From an uncultured Saprospiraceae bacterium (GTDB lineage: Bacteria > Bacteroidota > Bacteroidia > Chitinophagales > Saprospiraceae), in NCBI GenBank assembly GCA_937928405.1, contig CALFWZ010000055.1:1-64000 (forward strand): a stretch of DNA of 64,000 nt. Direction: 5' to 3'. Position 1 is the first letter of the stretch. Each line of letters begins with the position of its first letter. Made by a program: the position numbers and the translations under genes. The notes under the pieces were generated by a model. The model saw only the letters and a program-made list of their open reading frames with translations, made no database searches and had not been told where the DNA came from. This document shows positions 1 to 7,188 of the stretch, one piece after another.

Positions 1-376
1 GATCATTCGATTCCTCTCAAAAAATTTATTTTCTAAAAAAAATCTATTCGCGCTCGCAAAAAATTCTTACTTGTTCGTGTGCTCCGATTCTCCGTAGAAA
101 ATCAGTCTTCTCTTTCAGTGTCAATGAACTTTTTAATCCCAAATTCTTCCAATACACAAAAATGATAATGTAGTACTGAAAAAAGTGGTCTCGTTTTTCT
201 TTTAAAATTCGGCTCGTTTACCGAAAATTTTCTGCTATTTTCAAACAGGATTGCAAATATAGCACTATTTGAAGAAAAAACAAGTTAGGCTGTCAAAAAA
301 ATCCATTATTTATGAATTATTTTTTTTCCCAATGATTTCAATGTCTTGAAAGATAGTTTTACGGGTAATTTTAAGG
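1..376. other. Gene-free left edge
   Basis: AT-rich DNA with no open reading frame I trust. On the minus strand an ATG lies at positions 6-4, preceded by a purine-rich AGAGGA stretch, so a leftward gene might begin at the very edge, but only two codons are inside the window. No tRNA-like or rRNA-like segment was recognised. The right end holds the upstream region of serC. Confidence 0.4.
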
Positions 377-384
377 TAATTTTG
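377..384 (+). promoter_or_regulatory. Likely -7 box of serC promoter
   Basis: TAATTTTG fits the Bacteroidota -7 consensus TAnnTTTG exactly. It lies about 35 nt before the ATG at 420. A TTG at 346-348 could be the -33 element but is farther away than usual. The box includes the G of the upstream GTG at 384, which argues against translation starting there. Confidence 0.5.
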
Positions 385-419
385 TGGCCAAAATTCATTT
401 CAATTATAATTCAAAAAAG

Positions 420-1511
420 ATGGCAGTTTTAACTGAAAAAAAGAAGAAACACAATTTTTTCGCAGGTCCCGCAATATTACCTGCTCCAGTCTTGGAGCAA
501 GCCGCTGCTGCGGTTGTCGAATTTGACGGCATGGGTTTATCCTTATTAGAAATTTCTCATCGTAGTCAGCAATTTGTTGGAGTGATGGACGAAGCGTTTG
601 CTTTGACTCGTTCGCTGCTGAATATTCCTGATGATTATGAGGTATTATTTTTAACAGGTGGTGCTAGTTCGCAGTTTTATATGACTGCCATGAATTTATT
701 ACCTCAAGGACAAAAAGCGGGTTATTTGGATACGGGAACTTGGAGTACTAAAGCTATTAAAGAGGCAAAGCTTTTTGGAGAGGTCATTGAGGTTGCTTCT
801 TCAAAAGAAGAAAATTTTAATCATATTCCAAAGGGCTATTCGGTTCCTGATGATTTAACTTATTTACACCTAACTAGTAATAACACTATTTATGGTACTC
901 AATTACAATCTTTCCCATCAGTTGGAATGCCGATCGTTTGCGATATGTCTTCTGATATTTTTAGCCGTCCACTAGACATTGAAAAATTTGGATTGATTTA
1001 CGCAGGGGCACAAAAAAATCTAGGACCAGCAGGTACGACGCTCGTAATTGTTAAAAAAGACTTATTAGGCAAAGTTGATCGAGCTATTCCAACCATGTTA
1101 GATTACCGTACGCATATTGCCAAAGGCTCTAGTTTTAATACGCCACCAGTATATCCTATTTATGTTTGTATGTTGACGATGCGTTGGTTAAAAGAAAATG
1201 GTGGTGTTGCAGCTATGCAAAAACGCAATGAAGCAAAAGCAGCATTACTCTACGGCGAAATTGATCGCAATGATTTATTTACTGGTTTTGCCCATACGGA
1301 TGATCGCTCTCGGATGAATGTTACTTTTACCATGACAAATCCAGAACAACAAGCCGATTTTTTGGCCCTGGCTGCGGAAGCCGATTGTGTGGGACTAAAA
1401 GGACATCGTTCAGTTGGCGGACTACGTGCTTCTATTTATAATGCGCTAGATCTGTCGAGCGTAGAAGTGTTAGTAGAGGTGATGAAGGAATTTGGCCGAA
1501 AGATGGGATAG
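420..1511 (+). CDS. serC: Phosphoserine aminotransferase
   Basis: SerC (363 aa) transfers an amino group from glutamate to 3-phosphohydroxypyruvate in cytosolic serine synthesis, and in many bacteria also serves pyridoxal phosphate synthesis. The N-terminal motif FFAGPAILP, the phosphate/PLP-loop region TGGASSQFYM (79-88) and the PLP lysine context GAQKNLGPAG (Lys199) identify the family, as does HRSVGGLRASIYNA near the C-terminus. Length is normal for SerC. The reading frame extends upstream to a GTG at 384, but that codon overlaps the predicted promoter box and adds 12 residues unlike the family, so the ATG at 420 is preferred. The gene stands alone, followed by a strong terminator; serA is not in the window. 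Confidence 0.95.
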   Translation: MAVLTEKKKKHNFFAGPAILPAPVLEQAAAAVVEFDGMGLSLLEISHRSQQFVGVMDEAFALTRSLLNIPDDYEVLFLTGGASSQFYMTAMNLLPQGQKAGYLDTGTWSTKAIKEAKLFGEVIEVASSKEENFNHIPKGYSVPDDLTYLHLTSNNTIYGTQLQSFPSVGMPIVCDMSSDIFSRPLDIEKFGLIYAGAQKNLGPAGTTLVIVKKDLLGKVDRAIPTMLDYRTHIAKGSSFNTPPVYPIYVCMLTMRWLKENGGVAAMQKRNEAKAALLYGEIDRNDLFTGFAHTDDRSRMNVTFTMTNPEQQADFLALAAEADCVGLKGHRSVGGLRASIYNALDLSSVEVLVEVMKEFGRKMG

Positions 1512-1548
1512 CAGGAATTTAGGGAGGTTGCTTCAAAAACGTTATTAT

Positions 1549-1605
1549 TTCTCGCAGAGACGCAAAGACGCAGAGACCTTCAAACGTGTATATCTTTTAT
1601 CGTGA
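1549..1605 (+). repeat. Dispersed CGCAGAG-type repeat, copy 1
   Basis: Begins with tandem CGCAGAG/CGCAAAG heptamer-like units and ends with the tail GTGTATATCTTTTATCGTG that recurs in other copies. This copy lacks the central TGTTCCGAACTTG segment. It lies between the serC stop and its terminator. Confidence 0.75.
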
Positions 1606-1657
1606 AATTTTGCTTATAACCTTAATAAGGCCATCTCACTTTAAAATACTTATGAAT

Positions 1658-1708
1658 AACGGATAATCAAGTTTAGTAATTTTCTAGCTTGGTTATCCGT
1701 TTTTTTTA
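1658..1708 (+). terminator. Rho-independent terminator of serC
   Basis: Arms AACGGATAATCAAG (1658-1671) and CTTGGTTATCCGTT (1688-1701) pair over 14 positions with one G-T pair, followed by a run of T to 1708. Confidence 0.85.
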
Positions 1709-1761
1709 TTCAAATATATTTATATTGAAGTTGTTTAAAAACTTCATTTATTCAAAATACT

Positions 1762-2502
1762 ATGGGGGCTAAAGTTGCCAAAACCTTTCTGGATATTGCT
1801 GGTAAGAAGGTGCCTGCAAAAATTTACTGGGAACGCCGTAATAATGTGCGTGCTTCTATTGGTAAAAAATCGGCCATCCTCAGAATGCCTAGGCGGATCA
1901 CAGCAGAGGATCAGGAGAAACAGGTACGTTGGTTTACAGAATGGGTGCATACTCAATTTCTAAAAGATCCCGAATTACACATTCGTTTTTTTGGCAAAGT
2001 TTACCGAGATGGTGATACTATTAAGGTAGGTGCCAGAACTTATTTGTTGAAATTTAATTTTAGCGATCGAAAGACGCATTCGGGCAAATTAAAGAACAGT
2101 GTGATCACACTCGAATTAAGTCGCGGAGATCAGGAGCCACATTTGCAAAAAAGTATTAAGCATTTGTTGAGTCGATTGGTCGCACAAGATTTCATGCCCA
2201 ATATTACCCGGAAAGTAAATGAGTTAAACCGAATTCATTTTCAAAAGCCCATCAAGAGTGTTAATCTAAAATATAATCAGACCAATTGGGGAAGTTGTTC
2301 TTCTCAAGGCAATGTCAACTTATCTACCCGTTTGCTTTTCGCTCCAGAAGAGGTGATCGACTACGTGATTATTCATGAACTAGCACATCTAACAGAATTG
2401 AATCATTCTCCCCGTTTTTGGAAATTAGTGAGTGATGCGATGCCGAATTATAAGGAGCAGGAAAAATGGTTGAAGGAGTTTGGGAAGCATTGTAATTTTT
2501 AG
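1762..2502 (+). CDS. YgjP-like (DUF45) zinc metalloprotein
   Basis: A 246-aa cytosolic protein of the YgjP/DUF45 family, related to SprT/WLM zinc proteases. The diagnostic C-terminal half is present: WGSCS at 177-181, then HELAH at 205-209 with a third zinc ligand His215 in the LNHSPRFW context. The family fold suggests a metallopeptidase; one family member has been reported to hydrolyse UTP, so the true substrate is open. The N-terminal 100 residues are less conserved and basic. The ATG at 1762 fits the usual length. It follows the serC terminator and so has its own promoter; the next gene downstream is convergent. Confidence 0.85.
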   Translation: MGAKVAKTFLDIAGKKVPAKIYWERRNNVRASIGKKSAILRMPRRITAEDQEKQVRWFTEWVHTQFLKDPELHIRFFGKVYRDGDTIKVGARTYLLKFNFSDRKTHSGKLKNSVITLELSRGDQEPHLQKSIKHLLSRLVAQDFMPNITRKVNELNRIHFQKPIKSVNLKYNQTNWGSCSSQGNVNLSTRLLFAPEEVIDYVIIHELAHLTELNHSPRFWKLVSDAMPNYKEQEKWLKEFGKHCNF

Positions 2503-2558
2503 AGAAAGATCCAGTGAAAAAACGAAATTAAATTATATATCAATATCTAGGGTGATTT

Positions 2559-2590
2559 TTTCTCGCAGAGAGGCAGAGAACGCAGAGAAT
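2559..2590 (+). repeat. Dispersed CGCAGAG-type repeat, copy 2 (short)
   Basis: Only the head of the element is present: CTCGCAGAG, AGGCAGAG, AACGCAGAG in tandem. The rest of the gap 2503-2919 holds copy 3 and the rplI terminator and no credible gene. Confidence 0.65.
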
Positions 2591-2656
2591 TTTCACCTCC
2601 TAACCCAAGTTGAGTTTAACGATCATTCCTTCTCTGAGTTTACTCTAAAAAGTGTT

Positions 2657-2716
2657 TTTCGCGCAGAGGTCGCAAAGACGCAGAGACCATCTAATGTGTT
2701 TATCTTTCATCGTGAA
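2657..2716 (+). repeat. Dispersed CGCAGAG-type repeat, copy 3
   Basis: TCGCGCAGAGG head with CGCAAAGACGCAGAG units followed by a diverged tail ending in TATCTTTCATCGTG. Same orientation as the other copies. An open reading frame crossing copies 2 and 3 (2480-2743) is made of repeat sequence and is not called as a gene. Confidence 0.7.
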
Positions 2717-2862
2717 TTCTTTATGCATGTGAAATCTATTTAAAGTATTTAAGACTTAAAGATGTTAGACCTTTTAGAGTAAGCTCTTCTCTTTAAAGTT
2801 AAAATTACAGGTACTTCTTCATTGCCACAACGGATGCGCAAGCTTACTAAACGGGGGGAACG

Positions 2863-2897
2863 AAAAAAGGCCATCCGATTGCTCAGATGACCTTTTA
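2863..2897 (-). terminator. Terminator of the rpsF-rpsR-rplI operon
   Basis: AAAAGGCCATC (2865-2875) pairs with GATGACCTTTT (2886-2896) with one mismatch. Read on the minus strand it ends in a T-run, 20-odd nt after the rplI stop. Confidence 0.8.
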
Positions 2898-2919
2898 ATA
2901 TTTTCAGAAGAAATAAATC

Positions 2920-3366
2920 TTACTCTTCTACTACTTCGAATGCCAGTTTTGGCTGCACATCTTTGTGCAAACGTAGTGTCATTTCGTAGCTACCGACATT
3001 TTTGATTTCATCGGGTAGTAATACTTTCTTTCTTTCGATGTCCATACCGAACTGCTCTTTGAGAGCGGCTACTACTTGTACATTGGTTACGCTACCGAAG
3101 ATTTTACCACTGGTACCAGCTTTCGCGCCAATTTTCAGTGTTTTTCCTTCTAATTTTGTAGCCATTTCTTCGTAAACACCAACCATTTTCGCTTCTTTTG
3201 CCTCTTCTTGTCTTTCTAGGTCAGCCAATCTTTTACGATTAGTAGTATTGGCGATTAAAGCCATTTTTTGTGGGATCAAGTAGTTACGAGCGTAGCCATT
3301 CTTAACTGTAACGATGGTATGCTTGTCTCCTACTTTATCTATATCTTTTAATAGTATAATTTCCAT
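2920..3366 (-). CDS. rplI: 50S ribosomal protein L9
   Basis: L9 (148 aa) binds 23S rRNA in the large subunit near the L1 stalk. The N-terminal signature MEIILLKDIDKVG followed by VKNGYARNYLIPQKMA is the hallmark of the family, followed by the long connecting helix rich in Glu/Lys (about 45-75) and the C-terminal domain with GKIFGSVT. Length is typical. It is the last gene of the rpsF-rpsR-rplI operon, 49 nt after rpsR, and is followed by a terminator. Confidence 0.97.
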   Translation of the reverse strand: MEIILLKDIDKVGDKHTIVTVKNGYARNYLIPQKMALIANTTNRKRLADLERQEEAKEAKMVGVYEEMATKLEGKTLKIGAKAGTSGKIFGSVTNVQVVAALKEQFGMDIERKKVLLPDEIKNVGSYEMTLRLHKDVQPKLAFEVVEE

Positions 3367-3415
3367 TATAATATTGTTTTAATTTGTTAGCAATCTAAGC
3401 AATTGAGTTAATCGC

Positions 3416-3682
3416 TTATTTTAATAAATCTGTTACGTAAGGTAACATGGCCAGGTGTCGAGCCCGCTTAACAGCAGAAGCGATTTTACGCTGGTATTTG
3501 AGTGAGTTTCCAGTAATTCGACGAGGTAAAATTTTACCTTGTTCGTTAATGAACTGTGTCAAAAAATCAGGATCTTTATAATCGATATATTTGATACCGT
3601 ACTTCTTAAATCGGCAGTATTTTTTACGTTGGTTACCGATTTTAGGATTGCTTAAAAATTTTATATCATCTCTTGAAGCCAT
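3416..3682 (-). CDS. rpsR: 30S ribosomal protein S18
   Basis: S18 (88 aa) pairs with S6 on the 30S platform. The segments [18 protein letters not shown] and [18 protein letters not shown] are diagnostic, and the C-terminal [13 protein letters not shown] is conserved. It sits in the usual rpsF-rpsR-rplI order, with about 70 nt separating it from rpsF and no single-strand binding protein gene between, an arrangement common in Bacteroidota. Confidence 0.97.
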   Translation of the reverse strand: MASRDDIKFLSNPKIGNQRKKYCRFKKYGIKYIDYKDPDFLTQFINEQGKILPRRITGNSLKYQRKIASAVKRARHLAMLPYVTDLLK

Positions 3683-3753
3683 CTTTATTTAATTTTTTAG
3701 TTAAAAGTAAAATGTTGAATAATTGCGATGGTTATGATCGCGTCTATTCAATT

Positions 3754-4242
3754 TTATTCCTCTTCCTCGTTTGCAACTTCCGCTACCGCAACTTTAGTCT
3801 CCGTTTTAACGGCTTCTTTTTTGGCTGGTGCTTGCTTTTTTGGCTTGCCTAATGTTTTAGTTACACCTTTTGGCACATCGCTTTCTGCTTCTGCTTTAGG
3901 CTTTCGCTTACCGATTTTACCAGCACGCTTGTCTTCGTTATACTTGATGCCATATTTATCAAGGCCGTAGCATAAGAAGCGGATCACTCGATCATCTCGG
4001 CGCATAGCCAATTCGATCTTGCTGACAAATTCCCCATTAGGAACCTGTACTTCCACACAGTAATACACCCCAGAGGTGCGTTTGTTAATTGGATACGCCA
4101 ACTGACGTAATCCCATCTCATCATTATGGACAATAGTAGCACCGTGGGACTTCAGTTGTTCAACATAATTTTGAGCTGTCGCTTTAATTTCATCGCCCGA
4201 CAGCACTGGATCTACGATGAAGGTCACTTCGTAATTTCGCAT
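3754..4242 (-). CDS. rpsF: 30S ribosomal protein S6 with charged C-terminal tail
   Basis: The first ~100 residues are a canonical S6 domain (MRNYEVTFIVDPVLSGDE start; YPINKRTSGVYYCVEV; RDDRVIRFLCY). S6 forms a heterodimer with S18 on the 30S platform. The protein is 162 aa, about 50-60 longer than compact S6 proteins, because of a low-complexity Lys/Ala/Glu/Val tail from about residue 105 that ends in four acidic residues. Such tails occur in some S6 proteins and are probably disordered. First gene of the operon, with a promoter box upstream at 4329-4336. Confidence 0.95.
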   Translation of the reverse strand: MRNYEVTFIVDPVLSGDEIKATAQNYVEQLKSHGATIVHNDEMGLRQLAYPINKRTSGVYYCVEVQVPNGEFVSKIELAMRRDDRVIRFLCYGLDKYGIKYNEDKRAGKIGKRKPKAEAESDVPKGVTKTLGKPKKQAPAKKEAVKTETKVAVAEVANEEEE

Positions 4243-4328
4243 TTACAAGAAGTTATTTATATAGTTAAAAAATATAGAAAAGACTATTTATAAGATATAA
4301 ACAGTCGATTCAAGTTTAAAAAGGTTTG

Positions 4329-4336
4329 CAAAGATA
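4329..4336 (-). promoter_or_regulatory. Likely -7 box of the rpsF operon
   Basis: On the minus strand TATCTTTG followed by C matches TAnnTTTG(C). It lies 86 nt upstream of the rpsF ATG. No clear -33 TTG was seen at the usual distance. Confidence 0.5.
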
Positions 4337-4419
4337 CGATTTTTTCAGGAAAAATCCATGCGTAACGTAGAGGGAATTAAGGGTGAACAACTAGGTGGTC
4401 GAGACCATAGTAATTCCTC

Positions 4420-5817
4420 TTACTTCCTATAAGAAAAATCATACGCAATAATCACTACCAACGACTGAAATCGACTACTTACTTTGCCTACATTGGGATC
4501 ATCGAAAAGATTCTCAATATTGACTGCTCCTACGTCGACTCGAGGGCTGGTAGAATTATTAAAACCAAAGCCGTAATCTAGTCCTAGAGAAAATTTACTA
4601 TTCCAGATTTCGAGGACATTCCCCATAGAGATATGAGCGATAGATGGCGTAGAAGACAGGATTTGCAAAGCCACGTTTTCTTGTTGTTGCTGGCGTTGAT
4701 TGAAGTCGGTACGAAAGCCCCAGATCAAGGTAGATTTTTGACTAATTGGGGTTTGGCAACCAACGGCAATATTGACTACTTCCCGATTGCCGGTGCTGAT
4801 ATCAAAAGTGGTTTCTGAAGGATTTTCACTCAATCCGTTAAGGGGATCATCTACATCATTGATTAAGGTATAACTAGGGATGGCCGCAAAGTATTCCATA
4901 GAAAAAGAAATCCGGCTTTTGCCAATCGGAATATCTAATCCAAACCCAACCGACAGGGGTGTTCTATAATCGACCAATTCCGCATCGTCTAGATTGGTCG
5001 CAAGCGTCAAGCTGTCTGGAGAAAATATTTTCAGTTCATCTAATTCATAACTTGCTTTTCCCCATAGCTCTTTATAAGATGGAGTCGTCAAGGTTAATCC
5101 AAATTTAACTTCCCCTAGATTTAGAGACAATCCAAACTTGGTCACCATTCTACCATTTGTATTAAACGAATATTTGGTACGACTACGCCAACCGGCTAGT
5201 AATCCGTTGGTTGTTCCGTCAAAAATTTCTTGTCTTAAACCAAAGTCTGTTGATTCACTATGAAAGGTAACAAACTGCGTTATCCCAATTCCTAAGACGT
5301 CAAAAATTCTCCAACTGGCTCCAATACCCACCCAACGCTCGGAGAGTCTACGACTAAAGTCTAGATTGGCTTCGTAGATCTGATTTTCTGTATCCTTTAC
5401 AGAAAATAAAGTGCGGTAACGAAAACTGATATTGGATTTAAAACGAGTAAAGGAAGTAATGGCTACCCGAAAGTCATCGTATTTAAATGGATTGAAACCA
5501 ACAGCTGCTAGACCAGGCGCAAACCCCAATTCAGTATCTTTAATGCTGCGTCCCTGCCCAAAATAATTACGGGTTTTCAACGAAGCAAAGGAAGGCGTAA
5601 TAAAAGAAAGGGAAAGGGAAAAATCATCCTCTTCGCCCATCGCCATAGCGCCAGGATTGTAGAAAACAGCGGTTTCATCATCTGTACTCGCGATGACGGC
5701 TCCATTCAGTAGCAGCGCTCTACCCCCGTATTGATTGGTCCAGTAGTGGGCATCTACTTGGGCAACACACATGTTGAAGGACAAAAATGTCCATAAAAAA
5801 AGCATAAAATATTTCAT
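4420..5817 (-). CDS. FadL/OmpP1-like outer membrane transport protein
   Basis: A 465-aa protein with an N-terminal signal peptide (hydrophobic core after MKYFMLFLW, cleavage near CVAQ) and alternating beta-strand sequence through to a C-terminal aromatic strand. The segment just after the signal, with GGRALLLNGA and DDETAVFYNPGAMA, resembles the N-terminal hatch region of FadL/OmpP1 channels, which take up hydrophobic compounds such as fatty acids or hydrocarbons. The frame extends to an ATG at 5832, but the ATG at 5817 gives a cleaner signal peptide. It stands alone at the end of the leftward block. The substrate cannot be read from sequence; alkB at 54.4 kb is a possible functional partner only by inference. 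Confidence 0.75.
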   Translation of the reverse strand: MKYFMLFLWTFLSFNMCVAQVDAHYWTNQYGGRALLLNGAVIASTDDETAVFYNPGAMAMGEEDDFSLSLSFITPSFASLKTRNYFGQGRSIKDTELGFAPGLAAVGFNPFKYDDFRVAITSFTRFKSNISFRYRTLFSVKDTENQIYEANLDFSRRLSERWVGIGASWRIFDVLGIGITQFVTFHSESTDFGLRQEIFDGTTNGLLAGWRSRTKYSFNTNGRMVTKFGLSLNLGEVKFGLTLTTPSYKELWGKASYELDELKIFSPDSLTLATNLDDAELVDYRTPLSVGFGLDIPIGKSRISFSMEYFAAIPSYTLINDVDDPLNGLSENPSETTFDISTGNREVVNIAVGCQTPISQKSTLIWGFRTDFNQRQQQQENVALQILSSTPSIAHISMGNVLEIWNSKFSLGLDYGFGFNNSTSPRVDVGAVNIENLFDDPNVGKVSSRFQSLVVIIAYDFSYRK

Positions 5818-5909
5818 TCTTGCAAAATACAAATTATCGAAATACCTTATGCTTTTTTTTGCTTTTTAACCTAGACCATAGTCAACTATAAATGGTTTAT
5901 TCATCATTC

Positions 5910-6851
5910 CTAACTGACGGGCGTCTCCGTATTTTCTGGCTCTTTACCACCAAATATTTTTCGAATACCTGCAAAAAGTGCAATAACTCCAAACGCAATA
6001 AATTTCCAAAATTTAGCTAAGATAAGTCCCAATTTGGCTAGTATGCCAGCCTTCATCAGCACCTTACCAGCAATTAGACCACCGATTCCGTAGGCCGCTA
6101 CTTTGTCGATATCTGGATTAAAATCAGCATATCGATTCCCTTCCGTAAAATTGACGGCGGGCAAAATATTATCCATATTGGCATTCACCTGTGGTAAGAC
6201 TGGCATTTCGCCAATCACATTCATTTGCAAATATCCTTTCCGTCCCAAAACTCGGATATTATAATTGAGCGTATTGACCGCTGATCCATCGAAAGCGATA
6301 TCTTTTGCCCAATATAATTTCTTCTGATTCCCATCGTAATAAGGTTTAGATGCCCAAGAAATATTACTTACTGTAGGATAGCCCATTTCTTCCCGATAGG
6401 CATTGGCTTCTACTAAGTCTTCTCGCATACTCGCTAATAGATCGTCATAGTTAATATCCTTAGCATCACTGTCATCTACATAACCTTCTTCGGAATAGGT
6501 AATATTGATAACGTAAGAAGAATCAGACATCAGATCGGAGTCAGCGGGTAGCAACATTCCAAGGCTCTTGGCATCTCCTTCGCTAGGTGGATTTCCCCAT
6601 AATTCTGTCAGGACCATTTCACTATTTTCGCCATTTAGATATTTATAATCCGTCGGAACGGTAATCGTAGCGATACCATTTTTCAGTTTAATTTCTCCCG
6701 TTTCATAAGTCAATGTTTGCATTACACTGTCAACGTAGGCTTGGTACATCACCATCATTTCTGCTTCGCTAAGTGTATCAGCAGTGGCTTCTTGAGCCTG
6801 AGATGAAAATAGGCCGAAGGTTAGTAGTATAGTTAATAGAATGTTTTTCAT
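5910..6851 (-). CDS. DUF2167 family membrane protein
   Basis: A 313-aa exported protein with a signal peptide (MKNILLTILLTFGLFSSQAQ) and a periplasmic DUF2167 domain: GEIKLKNGIATITVP near 50-65, then LTELWGNPP and LGMLLPAD. Residues about 260-300 are a hydrophobic membrane segment with a short charged tail. The domain has no established biochemical role. The start codon is preceded without any gap by a long (AAATCAAC)n microsatellite on the coding strand, so there is no conventional ribosome binding site and expression may depend on repeat length. The gap of 93 nt to the FadL-like gene downstream leaves co-transcription possible. Confidence 0.8.
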   Translation of the reverse strand: MKNILLTILLTFGLFSSQAQEATADTLSEAEMMVMYQAYVDSVMQTLTYETGEIKLKNGIATITVPTDYKYLNGENSEMVLTELWGNPPSEGDAKSLGMLLPADSDLMSDSSYVINITYSEEGYVDDSDAKDINYDDLLASMREDLVEANAYREEMGYPTVSNISWASKPYYDGNQKKLYWAKDIAFDGSAVNTLNYNIRVLGRKGYLQMNVIGEMPVLPQVNANMDNILPAVNFTEGNRYADFNPDIDKVAAYGIGGLIAGKVLMKAGILAKLGLILAKFWKFIAFGVIALFAGIRKIFGGKEPENTETPVS

Positions 6852-6967
6852 GATTTGTTGATTTGTTGATTTGTTGATTTGTTGATTTGTTGATTTGTTG
6901 ATTTGTTGATTTGTTGATTTGTTGATTTGTTGATTTGTTGATTTGTTGATTTGTTGATTTGTTGATT
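6852..6967 (-). repeat. Octamer microsatellite (GATTTGTT)14.5 in a 5' leader
   Basis: Perfect tandem repetition of GATTTGTT on the plus strand, 116 nt or 14.5 units. On the coding strand of the downstream gene it reads as repeated AAATCAAC and abuts the ATG of the DUF2167 gene. Simple repeats of this length are prone to slippage, so copy number probably varies between cells. A further two near-copies occur at 7080-7095. Confidence 0.95.
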
Positions 6968-6982
6968 AAAATTTAAAAATTA

Positions 6983-7061
6983 TTTCGCGCAGATGGCGCA
7001 GAGGCGCAGCACTTGTTCCGAACTTGTTTTGGAAGGCCCTTTTGGGTCTATATCTTTTATC
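6983..7061 (+). repeat. Dispersed CGCAGAG-type repeat, copy 4
   Basis: Full-length form: TCGCGCAGATGGCGCAGAGG head, GCACTTGTTCCGAACTTG core and a TATATCTTTTATCTTG tail. Lies between the microsatellite and the LRR/BRCT gene. Confidence 0.75.
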
Positions 7062-7188
7062 TTGAATATTAAGCTCATGGTTGATTTGTTGATTCTGGTA
7101 GCAGGTATTTTCTAAAAATAGTATTTTTTTTGTTACTCTTTTTTAAAACATCAAAACTACATTAATAATTCCCGGAGGCTTAGAAAGA

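Noticed and set aside
1-120. Possible rRNA leader or tRNA at the left edge
   Set aside because: No recognisable rRNA or tRNA sequence was found; too little sequence is available to judge.
384-419. N-terminal extension of serC from a GTG at 384
   Set aside because: The codon overlaps a promoter box and the added residues do not match the family; the ATG at 420 gives normal length.
2480-2743. An 87-codon open frame downstream of the YgjP-like gene
   Set aside because: It overlaps the end of that gene and is mainly repeat copies 2 and 3.
6852-6967. Possible CRISPR array
   Set aside because: It is a uniform 8-bp tandem repeat with no spacers; no cas genes are near.
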